Origin: CANLBN01 sp047629215
Lineage (GTDB): Bacteria > Pseudomonadota > Gammaproteobacteria > Pseudomonadales > Cellvibrionaceae
Length of the DNA stretch: 8,483 bases
Assembly: GCA_047629215.1 (NCBI GenBank)
Contig: JBLHWO010000155.1
Span: forward strand, 1 to 8,483
Reading direction: 5' to 3'
Shown here: positions 1 to 6,708 of the stretch, piece by piece
Layout of the letters: each line of letters opens with the position of its first letter
Numbering within the stretch: the stretch's first letter is position 1
Notes under the pieces: model-generated
Seen by the model: only the letters and a program-made list of their open reading frames with translations
Databases searched by the model: none
Told to the model about the DNA's origin: nothing
Translations under genes and position numbers: made by a program

Positions 1-126
1 GCCTTTAAAAGAAATGTCAACGACATGGCCTAGCCACAGTTGCTCACCTTGGGACAGTTTCACTTGGGTGACAAACGACACTCGAGTAAACTGACGTTTT
101 TCTTCTGTTGTCATGATGCTCACCAT
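1..126 (-). CDS. PilZ domain protein, N-terminal part (runs off left edge)
   Basis: The 42 visible codons translate on the minus strand to a protein whose N-terminus carries RQFTR (residues 11-15) and DISFKG (37-42). These match the two halves of the PilZ cyclic-di-GMP binding signature, RxxxR and [D/N]xSxxG. PilZ proteins are cytoplasmic c-di-GMP receptors or adaptors that control motility, biofilm and exopolysaccharide; the target cannot be told here. Two starts are possible. ATG at 126 has AAGG 8 nt upstream. ATG at 114 (MTTEEKRQF, the more usual PilZ beginning) has GGTGA about 5 nt upstream. It is the only gene in the window without an export signal. It lies 68 nt beyond the DUF3570 gene on the same strand and may have its own promoter, so it is probably not functionally part of the envelope cassette. 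The C-terminus is outside the window. Confidence 0.85.
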   Translation of the reverse strand, partial: MVSIMTTEEKRQFTRVSFVTQVKLSQGEQLWLGHVVDISFKG

Positions 127-138
127 TGGTTTTACCTT

Positions 139-167
139 AGTGTAGAAGGTAATGCGGTATAAGGCAA
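139..167 (-). promoter_or_regulatory. Possible sigma-70 promoter for the PilZ gene
   Basis: On the minus strand, TTGCCT (167-162) and TACACT (144-139) are separated by exactly 17 nt; each matches four of six consensus bases. Transcription would start near 132. That leaves ATG 126 almost leaderless and favours ATG 114 with its GGTGA. The -35 box overlaps a perfect inverted repeat at 157-178, which could be an operator. This is weak consensus evidence only. Confidence 0.25.
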
Positions 168-178
168 AAAACTTATAC
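157..178. repeat. Perfect 7-bp inverted repeat with A-rich loop
   Basis: GTATAAG (157-163) and CTTATAC (172-178) are perfect inverted copies around the 8-nt loop GCAAAAAA. It lies between the end of the DUF3570 gene and the PilZ gene. There is no T-run following the stem on either strand and the stem is AT-rich, so it is not a canonical intrinsic terminator. It could be a weak 3' hairpin of the upstream mRNA or an operator overlapping a candidate -35 box. Confidence 0.4.
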
Positions 179-194
179 TAAAAATCAGTATTAT

Positions 195-1403
195 CTAGAA
201 AAAAGCAGAATAAAATACCCGGAACACATCGGCTTTTAGGCTGTAAAGAGGTTCTTCACCAATCGCAAGGTTCTCATTGCTCGCATCATTAAAGTTATCA
301 TAATCGAAAGTCATATGATCCCAGCTGAAGTTGAGGGTGCTGTTATTGAAAAATTCGTAGTGACTTTTAAACGTGTGAGTGGCGCTAAAACCATATTGTT
401 GAGATGAGTATCGGCCTAGCTCTTTGTCTCTGCCGTAGAATTTAGGCCTCACGCTCGCATCGACGTTGATAATGTCCTGATAGAAAAATGCTCCTGTGCT
501 TTGATTGTATTGTCTAGCTCTTAATTCAAATAGCCAGCGGCTGCTCAGTTGGTGGGTAAAGCGTAATTCAATATTCTGAGAGGCAAGATCCCAGCTATCT
601 GTATAGCTTCGATACTCTGCACGCAGGCTGGATTGATTGGTTAATGCATAAATACCACGGATGGCAAAGGCTTCACTATTTCGAGTATCCGGATAACACT
701 CTCCTCCTGGGGCATCTAGATTCATATCTTTTTGACATAAAGTATCTTGCAGTACGCCTTCTATATAAGCAAAACCTCTGGGTTCAGAAGATGAATAAAC
801 GCGAGCTTTTCTATAGGGGTTGCGTAAGAAGCCTTCATCAAAAACAGCTTCGTAACTAAAAGAGGTGATAAAGCGTTTGGTTAAAATTTGTGACAAGCCA
901 AGGCTGTAACGTTTTCGATTAACACCGGCTTCAAATGCGTCTGCCCCCGTTGCTGTAACGGTGTCATCCCCTAGGGCAAAACCCAGCGTTAAGGTGGATA
1001 AGTCACCAAAAAATTCTTGGCTAATGCCGTAGCTAAGGGTATTGGCTACATAATCATTTTCTGTGCTGTTGGCATAGCTAAGGCTCATGATCGTGCGATC
1101 ATTTAGGTAATCCATGCCAAAGCTATATTCTGTTCGTTCTTCCGTGTATGCGCTAGCCGTAGCTAACACATCGACTGATGCACTGGTGACCATATCAATA
1201 TAATAGTTGCCAGCAAAAGAAAACTTATCGCCCATATTTTTTCGGACTAATACCGATGGTCCGTCAATGGTTACGCCACCACCGTCGTAGCTGTGGTAGA
1301 GAATGTCGGCTCTTTGTTCCGGTAAAATAGCAGCAGAGCTATCGGTAGTCATTATAATAGTAGTACTTAAGCAAAATAATAGGACAGTAAGTGCCCGTAC
1401 CAC
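195..1403 (-). CDS. DUF3570 family outer-membrane beta-barrel protein
   Basis: This protein is recognised as DUF3570 by its conserved start LPEQRADILYHSYDGG followed by GPSVLVRKN and NYYIDMVTSASVDV. The rest is alternating aromatic/polar beta-strands and the last residue is Phe, the usual BAM-recognised end of an outer-membrane barrel. A signal peptide precedes it, hydrophobic core ALTVLLFCLSTTIIM and probable cleavage after SSAA. The frame stays open upstream to an ATG at 1481, but that would overlap the DUF4266 gene by 71 nt and add about 26 residues that look like an out-of-frame reading of its Gly/Ala-rich tail. I prefer GTG at 1403, 7 nt past the DUF4266 stop; an ATT at 1415 overlapping that stop is another option. 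No clear Shine-Dalgarno precedes any of them, so translational coupling is likely. The family's function is unknown. It lies last in a tight set with TlpA and DUF4266, which suggests a shared envelope role. Confidence 0.85.
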   Translation of the reverse strand: MVRALTVLLFCLSTTIIMTTDSSAAILPEQRADILYHSYDGGGVTIDGPSVLVRKNMGDKFSFAGNYYIDMVTSASVDVLATASAYTEERTEYSFGMDYLNDRTIMSLSYANSTENDYVANTLSYGISQEFFGDLSTLTLGFALGDDTVTATGADAFEAGVNRKRYSLGLSQILTKRFITSFSYEAVFDEGFLRNPYRKARVYSSSEPRGFAYIEGVLQDTLCQKDMNLDAPGGECYPDTRNSEAFAIRGIYALTNQSSLRAEYRSYTDSWDLASQNIELRFTHQLSSRWLFELRARQYNQSTGAFFYQDIINVDASVRPKFYGRDKELGRYSSQQYGFSATHTFKSHYEFFNNSTLNFSWDHMTFDYDNFNDASNENLAIGEEPLYSLKADVFRVFYSAFF

Positions 1404-1410
1404 AAGACGA

Positions 1411-1635
1411 TTAATTACAGCCACAGCCGCCCCCGGCACTGCCTTCTGCGCCGCGAGCACCTTCGCGGGATTCGTAAACATGGTTCATATATTTTGTGCT
1501 CACAGGATCGCGTTCTAATGCCATAATAGGACTAGATAATAGTTCGCGTTCATGGGCTTTTACCCAGGGTTTAATTTCGAATTTGCTACAGCCAGAGAGT
1601 AGTAATATGGCTAACATAATATAAGCTACTTTCAT
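1411..1635 (-). CDS. DUF4266 family small lipoprotein with Cys-Gly-Cys tail
   Basis: This 74-residue protein has a type II signal peptide with lipobox L13-S14-G15-C16. Ser at +2 predicts sorting to the outer membrane, giving a mature protein of 59 residues. The mature part holds PWVKAHERELLSSPIM, a VSTKYMNHVYESREGARG segment and a glycine-rich tail GGGCGCN (Cys71 and Cys73). These are hallmarks of DUF4266, whose function is not established. A strong Shine-Dalgarno, AGGGG at 1647-1643, overlaps the stop codon of the TlpA gene and sits 7 nt before the ATG, so translation is probably coupled to TlpA. The two closely spaced cysteines beside a thioredoxin-like gene suggest a redox or metal/cofactor role for the tail; this is inference. 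The DUF3570 gene follows at once downstream. Confidence 0.88.
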   Translation of the reverse strand: MKVAYIMLAILLLSGCSKFEIKPWVKAHERELLSSPIMALERDPVSTKYMNHVYESREGARGAEGSAGGGCGCN

Positions 1636-1642
1636 TATTACA

Positions 1643-1647
1643 CCCCT
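1643..1647 (-). promoter_or_regulatory. Shine-Dalgarno of the DUF4266 gene, overlapping the TlpA stop
   Basis: AGGGG on the minus strand sits 7 nt before the DUF4266 ATG (1635). It overlaps the TAG stop (1648-1646) of the TlpA gene, a layout typical of translationally coupled genes. Confidence 0.6.
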
Positions 1648-2161
1648 ATTCTCTGAGCAATGTTTTGATCATTTTTTTGTATTTAGCTTCATCGCCAGGT
1701 TTATAAGCTTCGTGTAGAAAGCGAGCATTACCGCTACGGTCCAGAAATACGGTGGTGGGCATGCCCATATTTTTACCCAAGAATTGTTGCTCTAAAATAG
1801 TTGTGACGTTTTTTTCATCGTCATATAAAATTGGAAAAGTCAGGTTTTTTTCGTTCACAAATTTTTCTATTTCAGTACGTTTAGAAACGACCTTACTGTT
1901 TTCAATATTAATGCCGAGAATAGTAAACCCGGCCTTACTGTAGCGGGCATAAAGTGCTTCTAGGGCAGGCATTTCTTGTCGGCAAGGTCCGCACCAGGTC
2001 GCCCAAAAGTTCAACATAACGACTTGCCCACGAAGTTCCTCAAGCCTAATGTTCTTTCCTGTCGAGCTGTCGAGGGTGAAATCTGGCATAAGGCCACTGA
2101 TTTCCTTTGCATAAGTATTGGCAGCGCTTAAACAAATTAGTAGTGATAATAATAATTTCAT
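1646..2161 (-). CDS. TlpA-family periplasmic thiol:disulfide oxidoreductase
   Basis: This is a thioredoxin-fold protein of 171 residues. Its signal peptide is MKLLLSLLICLSAANTYA, with cleavage before KEI. A PDFTLDSSTGKNIRLEELRG segment leads into FWATWCGPCRQEMPALE, with active-site Cys57 and Cys60. The cis-Pro loop is GMPTTVFLD (Pro135). This is the TlpA/ResA/CcmG group, whose members act in the periplasm, mostly as reductants of cysteine pairs, including CXXCH in apocytochromes. The frame opens earlier (ATG 2197), but that would overlap the upstream barrel gene and put a charged extension before the signal peptide. ATG 2161 has GAGA 8 nt upstream, and ATG 2167 is also possible. The gene sits 13 nt after the barrel gene and 10 nt before DUF4266. 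Likely substrates are the DUF4266 tail or the c-type cytochromes of this locus (inference). Confidence 0.9.
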   Translation of the reverse strand: MKLLLSLLICLSAANTYAKEISGLMPDFTLDSSTGKNIRLEELRGQVVMLNFWATWCGPCRQEMPALEALYARYSKAGFTILGINIENSKVVSKRTEIEKFVNEKNLTFPILYDDEKNVTTILEQQFLGKNMGMPTTVFLDRSGNARFLHEAYKPGDEAKYKKMIKTLLRE

Positions 2162-2174
2162 AATCATGTTCTCA

Positions 2175-2840
2175 TTAAAAATAGAAAGACAGGCCAAGCG
2201 TGGCTTCTAAGTTGTTAGTGCTCTTATCTTCAATAATATCGTTGTTAAATATATGATCTTTAACCGTTGCGTGTAACGCGAGGTAATCGGTAAGGTAAAA
2301 GCGTAAGCCGCCGCCAATAGAGTAGGTGAAGTAATCGTTCTCATTGAAAGTGGTGTTGCCACCCCCTAACAATATATAAAAAGTGCTGTTGTAAGCTGTA
2401 TTTTCACCAAAGAAAACTTCGCCTTGAAAAATATTATAGACAATAGCAATATTGTAGTAGCTGTATTCACGTTGATCACTGGTTAAAAGTTGAATGCCGC
2501 CACCCAAGACTTCGATGCTTGATTCTTTGGCTTCGGTCAATCCGTAATTGAGTTCTATAACAAAATCTTCCGTCATATGGTATGCCAGACGAATGCCGTT
2601 AACGCTATTGCTGCCAAAATCTTCTATCGAAAAAATGCCAGTGTAAAGTCCAATCTCCCAGTCTTCGCTGTCGAGCTGGTCTTCGGTGATCGTTCTGCGC
2701 TCTAGGTCTGGGGTGATAATTTTTTCGAGTATAGCATCGTCAACTTCTGAGTTTGTTGTTTGGGCATAGCTAAACGCCGCGCTAGTTAACAGTAAGGCAA
2801 GGCTGGTCAGTTTTATTATGTGTGTCTTTTTTCGATACAT
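2175..2840 (-). CDS. Outer-membrane beta-barrel domain protein (OMP_myx_plus / TIGR04565 type)
   Basis: This 221-residue exported protein has signal peptide cleavage predicted at SYA26|Q27. After a short linker come ERR (47-49), EDWEIG (59-64) and IFSIEDFG (69-76), then GIRLAYHMTEDFVIELNYG and repeated amphipathic strands, ending in LEATLGLSFYF with a terminal Phe. I recognise this pattern from the small outer-membrane barrel family found in myxobacteria and many proteobacteria. About 160 residues of barrel suggest roughly eight strands, probably a structural rather than a wide-pore protein. It shares the layout xRR...WE(I/F)G...G and the end strand with the SH3-barrel protein encoded upstream, so the two look like paralogues. 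Its stop lies 13 nt from the TlpA start, implying co-transcription. The ribosome binding site is weak (AGG about 13 nt before the ATG). Ligand and function are unknown. Confidence 0.85.
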   Translation of the reverse strand: MYRKKTHIIKLTSLALLLTSAAFSYAQTTNSEVDDAILEKIITPDLERRTITEDQLDSEDWEIGLYTGIFSIEDFGSNSVNGIRLAYHMTEDFVIELNYGLTEAKESSIEVLGGGIQLLTSDQREYSYYNIAIVYNIFQGEVFFGENTAYNSTFYILLGGGNTTFNENDYFTYSIGGGLRFYLTDYLALHATVKDHIFNNDIIEDKSTNNLEATLGLSFYF

Positions 2841-2970
2841 TATTTTCTTTTACCTGTTTGAATCAATATCGTTTATATTTTTCTTTGCTATTTCATTTTT
2901 GAGAGGCTGCTATCTATTAAGAAACCTATTGAGCGAGCCTATTAAATAAAGAGTCAATGAAAAAGCGCTA

Positions 2971-3750
2971 TTAAAAAACCGCGGTGATCCCTAAGCGCCA
3001 CTCATCGATATTCCCATTTTTATCACTATCGGGCAATGTGGTGTGATTGTTGTATTCAAAACGGGCTATAAAGCGGTGATTTAGGTGGTAATTGAGCCCG
3101 ACACCTACCATGAAAAAATTATCTTTAGTGCTTTCTTGCGTTGAATTGGTGTTGGGCGAAAACTCAATTTGCCCATTTGCTAACGTTATAAAAGGCGATA
3201 GGCGCCACTCAGGAAAAGGTTGGTGTACCAAGCCCCAAGAATAAAATTGGCTATTTGAAAAGCGGCCGGTCGCTTGCGAAAAGCGCAGCTCGGCGCTAAT
3301 GTTTTTAGTGAAACGATAAGCGCCATGAAGGCCGATCACTTCAATCGAATTGTCAAATGCCCCGGCTGTTGTGCCAAACTCCCAATTACGTCGACTAAGT
3401 TCATCTCGGCGAGGAATGCCTAGCTCTACGGTTTCTCCATTAAGTCCTATAGTGTTGTCCATAAACCGTTTATGAATCCAGCCCTCAATTCCTTTAGTGC
3501 TGAGGGCTTTAATCCAATCCGTTTTACTGTACAGAAGAGTAATGGCTTCTCCTTTTTCCAGTACATGAAAAACCGGGTAGCCACGCCCTGGGCCAGTACG
3601 CATATTGATATAGGTATCATTGGTGATAACTTGTAATGCTTCTTTTTTTGCAAGGCTGTTAGCGCTAAAGGCTAAGCAGGCAAAGCATAGAGTGACAATC
3701 GGCCACAGTGGCTGAGAGCCATCTCGGGTATTAGTCGAAAACAACAACAT
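2971..3750 (-). CDS. SH3b domain fused to a small outer-membrane beta-barrel
   Basis: This is a 259-residue protein. The signal peptide has hydrophobic core LWPIVTLCFACLAFSA and likely cleavage after NSLA34. A bacterial SH3 domain (about 40-97) carries YINMRTGPG (47-55), TDWIKA (77-82) and GWIHKRF (90-96). From about residue 112 the sequence becomes beta-barrel-like, starting PRRDELSRRNWEFGTTAG and ending WRLGITAVF with terminal Phe. This second part resembles the neighbouring OMP_myx_plus-type barrel. SH3b domains usually bind peptidoglycan or peptides, so the protein could join the outer membrane barrel to the cell wall (inference). AAAGGA lies 12 nt before the ATG, rather far, but no better start is seen. 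It is separated by 63 nt from the HzsA-like gene upstream and by 130 nt from the next barrel gene, so internal promoters are possible. Confidence 0.83.
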   Translation of the reverse strand: MLLFSTNTRDGSQPLWPIVTLCFACLAFSANSLAKKEALQVITNDTYINMRTGPGRGYPVFHVLEKGEAITLLYSKTDWIKALSTKGIEGWIHKRFMDNTIGLNGETVELGIPRRDELSRRNWEFGTTAGAFDNSIEVIGLHGAYRFTKNISAELRFSQATGRFSNSQFYSWGLVHQPFPEWRLSPFITLANGQIEFSPNTNSTQESTKDNFFMVGVGLNYHLNHRFIARFEYNNHTTLPDSDKNGNIDEWRLGITAVF

Positions 3751-3813
3751 CGGGTGAGATGATCCTTTACGCGTTTTTAATTATGGGTTTTAATCTGGTC
3801 TAGGGGTAAACCT

Positions 3814-6621
3814 TTATAGAGGGTCATTATAATATTGCCCACCAATGTCCAGCCATTCACGTACCAAGCGTAGCTCATCTTCACTCATAAAACTACTGTG
3901 ATCTGTACCATCAGTACTTTGCATTTTGCCAAAGAAATCACTGCTCTGGGCAGCGCTTCTGCCCATAACTGGAGCGCCGGGTTTTTCATCGTCTGTGAGG
4001 AGCCTTAATATCAAGATGTTTTGGTTTGGTGCAGGATAGAATTGAGGTGCTCCAGCAACATATGATTGAACATAGATGTCAGTTGTTGCGATATTATCAT
4101 TGTCAGGATTAAAAGGCTCTGGAATAGGGATGGTGTTCCCACCAATCTCAAGGTCGATGCCATCCACATCCGTATAGTTTTGATTAGTTAGTACCAGTGG
4201 CGTAAGTGGGTTAGTAACCCCGTCGGCAAAGACCAAAATCATATCATCCCGATCAAATAGCTCACCGTAAGACTTTAAACGATCATCATCATCTATATTA
4301 GGTTGGTCGGTGAGTTCGAGTTGGCCGGCCGGCGTGTTACTGCCGGCTATGGTGTGGCAGCTTATACAAGAGCCATCTGTTCTTGCTGATTCCCATAAAA
4401 CTTGTATATGTTCGGGGTAATTAATCACGATGCTGCATTCCGTTGTCCACAAGTCTGAGCAAGCTTCGGTGATGGGGGCTTCAGCATCAGACGGCAAGTT
4501 GCTATAACGCAGAGTGATCGGAGCATCCTCAAAGCCAGGCGAGCTCAGCTCATCGGTGTAAAGTAAGTCCGGTACGGCAACTCTGTTAGCGCCGTTTGCT
4601 AGTGCGTTGACATCTGCCATGGTTTCACCGCCCACTACGCCAGCAACATTAACGTACCTAGTGTTATTGGAAAAGTGAACCCCGACACCAAAGGCGCCTT
4701 GTGGGTATGCAGTATCGGCTTCGGCATCTAGTCTACCGTGGGGTAAGGTGCTGTTTGGATTGTTGTTATTGTCAGCGACATGGCAGCCAGTGCAATTAAA
4801 TGTTTCTCCGGCTCTCAGCTGTAAAAAGTTGCGATGCCGAGTGCTAATGCGTTCGCCATCTCCATTGACAACCTCAAAGTAAAAAGACACGTCGGCAGGT
4901 ACTTCGACCCGGACAGAGCCATCGGCTTCTATCGGTGTATACCCTAGAATTTCTCGTTGGCCTTTTTGAGAATCGGGCCCTAAAAGAGTGTCGTCAAGAT
5001 CCAGCGGGACGCCAACCGCCTTGACCAAGCGCAAAAAGCGAGCGGGACGATTGATGTAATTATCTGATCCAGGCGCGGAATAAATTCTGATATTTTCCGC
5101 TGAGTCGTCATCGCCGGTAATGTCATAGACGCTGCGAATATTAAGTAAGCCTGCGCCCCTATTTTCTAAATCGCTGTCCAAATTTGTTTCAGCAATCTGG
5201 GGTAATGGTTTATCTTCCATTACCACTGCATCGGTAAACATTTCCCCTTCTAGGGCAATAACAATCGGAGTTTGGGTTCCAGCATCTGCATCGTATAACC
5301 AGAGCCCAAAGAAAGGCGGTGCGGCGACTAAATCGGTGTTGGCTAGGTTGCTTGGGCTGCAAGCAAGGATAATATCGTCTTCGGCATTGTCTGGAGTAGC
5401 ATTCTCATCCAAAAGTCGGCAGGGGTTCCAGCTGACTAAAAAGCGTTGGTCGCCGTTAATGGGGTAGGCTGAATTGAAGTAACCATGGGTGGATATATCA
5501 TCATCGAGATTTACCGTGCCAGTGGTAATCGAGCCTTGGCCAACGCCCGTATCACCTGCGTTGGGAGCCGTGGGCTGGTTAATATCCGTAAAGCCATCAC
5601 TGTTAATTTGAACGATATCGCCGCCCAATGTTGAAGACTCGCGCGCTTGTAATATCGCGCTAAGTGTTCCATCGGCGAGCTCGCGCAAGTCGACAAAGGT
5701 GGTGGGGTCACCGCTACTGTTGCCGGTGGTCTGGCTATGGTAGCCATAGTGAATGCGCATATTACTGCCGTCTATATTAACGGTATAGATACTTAATTTG
5801 TTGTTATTGCCTTTCTCTGCAGCATCATAGCGCAAAAAAGCCACGCGGCCATCTTGCAGTATAGTCGGTTGCAGGTCGTGCCCTTGGCTAAAAGTGATTT
5901 GCTGAATAAAATTACCGCTGGAGTCGGCTATAGAATCGTAGACATGAAGATTAAAAATATCTTCATCTTCACCATCGACATTAACCGTGTATTTGTAGGG
6001 TGGTCGAAACGAACTCAGCAATAAAGAGCGGGTACGTACTTGCCTAGTAGATGAAAAAACGATGCGGCCATCGGGAAGGTAAGATGGGCTAATGTCATGA
6101 AATTGCCCAGATATATCATCGTTGACACCAAACACTCGCCTTAAAGAATTATTATCGAGGTCATACTCCCATAACCGCCACTTAGGTTGGTCTTCTTCAT
6201 CGGCATTGTCGATTTGGGGTGCGCGCATGGAAAACAATAATCTGCGACCATCATAAGAAGCGTCCACATCCTTAACATCATAAAAAGCGCCAGCCCCAAA
6301 AGCAGCGTCAGTAATATTTCTTTCACCTGCTGTCTGGCTCGCTCTATCTCTTATATAAAGTGCGGCCCCCCCATTGAAGGTGGCTGGCAGTAATATGTTG
6401 TCACTCTCGATAACATCATTTTCATCTCTAGGCACGGGCCTTTTGACGTAAGCGACGGGTTCGTCTGTTACTAGTGGATCTTGTTGTTGGTCCGAGCCCC
6501 CGCTACCACAACTACTTACAGTAAGAATAGTCAGTGCGCTGATTACAAGCCCTTTACTGACAAGGGATACCATGTCAGTAAAAAGCGAAGTTATGATGAT
6601 GGCTAAAGATGATGCAGACAT
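3814..6621 (-). CDS. HzsA-related di-haem lipoprotein (beta-propeller plus HZS_alpha-like domain)
   Basis: This 935-residue lipoprotein has its lipid-bearing cysteine at Cys38 (lipobox VSSC), with Gly at +2 predicting the outer membrane. The N-terminal half is a WD40/TolB-like propeller, with blade motifs such as DVDASYDGRRLLFSM (118-132) and PSYLPDGRIVFSSTR. DGSVRVEVP (567-575), QLRAGETFNC and the haem motif C610-T-G-C613-H614 match the HZS_alpha middle domain. INYPEHIQVLW (733-743) leads to the second haem motif C752-I-S-C755-H756, and EDELRLVREWLDIGGQYY closes the protein. Hydrazine synthase alpha has this order, but most relatives are found outside anammox bacteria and are uncharacterised. 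Hydrazine synthesis should not be inferred. Four further cysteines (401, 421, 721, 729) could form disulfides. Two starts are possible: ATG 6621, with GTAGG 9 nt upstream, and ATG 6573, which gives a conventional 22-residue lipoprotein signal. It is transcribed divergently from two other cytochrome genes, suggesting joint function in periplasmic electron transfer. Confidence 0.85.
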   Translation of the reverse strand: MSASSLAIIITSLFTDMVSLVSKGLVISALTILTVSSCGSGGSDQQQDPLVTDEPVAYVKRPVPRDENDVIESDNILLPATFNGGAALYIRDRASQTAGERNITDAAFGAGAFYDVKDVDASYDGRRLLFSMRAPQIDNADEEDQPKWRLWEYDLDNNSLRRVFGVNDDISGQFHDISPSYLPDGRIVFSSTRQVRTRSLLLSSFRPPYKYTVNVDGEDEDIFNLHVYDSIADSSGNFIQQITFSQGHDLQPTILQDGRVAFLRYDAAEKGNNNKLSIYTVNIDGSNMRIHYGYHSQTTGNSSGDPTTFVDLRELADGTLSAILQARESSTLGGDIVQINSDGFTDINQPTAPNAGDTGVGQGSITTGTVNLDDDISTHGYFNSAYPINGDQRFLVSWNPCRLLDENATPDNAEDDIILACSPSNLANTDLVAAPPFFGLWLYDADAGTQTPIVIALEGEMFTDAVVMEDKPLPQIAETNLDSDLENRGAGLLNIRSVYDITGDDDSAENIRIYSAPGSDNYINRPARFLRLVKAVGVPLDLDDTLLGPDSQKGQREILGYTPIEADGSVRVEVPADVSFYFEVVNGDGERISTRHRNFLQLRAGETFNCTGCHVADNNNNPNSTLPHGRLDAEADTAYPQGAFGVGVHFSNNTRYVNVAGVVGGETMADVNALANGANRVAVPDLLYTDELSSPGFEDAPITLRYSNLPSDAEAPITEACSDLWTTECSIVINYPEHIQVLWESARTDGSCISCHTIAGSNTPAGQLELTDQPNIDDDDRLKSYGELFDRDDMILVFADGVTNPLTPLVLTNQNYTDVDGIDLEIGGNTIPIPEPFNPDNDNIATTDIYVQSYVAGAPQFYPAPNQNILILRLLTDDEKPGAPVMGRSAAQSSDFFGKMQSTDGTDHSSFMSEDELRLVREWLDIGGQYYNDPL

Positions 6622-6624
6622 GAC

Positions 6625-6634
6625 TAGGTACCTA
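6625..6634. repeat. 10-bp perfect palindrome TAGGTACCTA
   Basis: A fully self-complementary site lies 3 nt before the ATG at 6621 and includes the AGG of its candidate Shine-Dalgarno. It could be a protein binding site or a small element limiting ribosome access. A palindrome this short may also occur by chance. Confidence 0.25.
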
Positions 6635-6708
6635 CTTTAAGTGCGATATCATTTAAAGGATATTCGTGTTTATTTTGAACTTATCAGTTAAGTATGAGCT
6701 ATTTTGGG

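Noticed and set aside
157..178. Rho-independent terminator after the DUF3570 gene
   Set aside because: The stem is AT-rich with only two G/C pairs, and no T-run follows on either strand.
1303..1518. Plus-strand reading frame opposite the DUF3570/DUF4266 junction
   Set aside because: It is antisense to two genes with clear family signatures, and its product shows no recognisable motif or start signal.
2841..2970. A small gene in the 130-nt gap between the two barrel genes
   Set aside because: The stretch is AT-rich with frequent stops and no start with a ribosome site. TTGACT is present on the minus strand but no -10 lies at a suitable distance.
2950..2985. Terminator after the SH3-barrel gene (ACCGCGGT and AGCGC, each followed by a T-run on the minus strand)
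   Set aside because: ACCGCGGT and AGCGCT are self-complementary with no room for a loop, and ACCGCGGT lies within the end of the coding region. They do not form a proper stem-loop plus U tract.
3785..3812. Hairpin GGTTT/AAACC between the HzsA-like and SH3-barrel genes
   Set aside because: Five base pairs around a 17-nt loop with no T-run is no better than chance.
3814..6621. Calling the gene a true hydrazine synthase subunit (hzsA)
   Set aside because: No HzsB/HzsC partner is visible, the protein is a lipoprotein, and Asn stands at the expected Tyr ligand position. Relatedness does not support the function.
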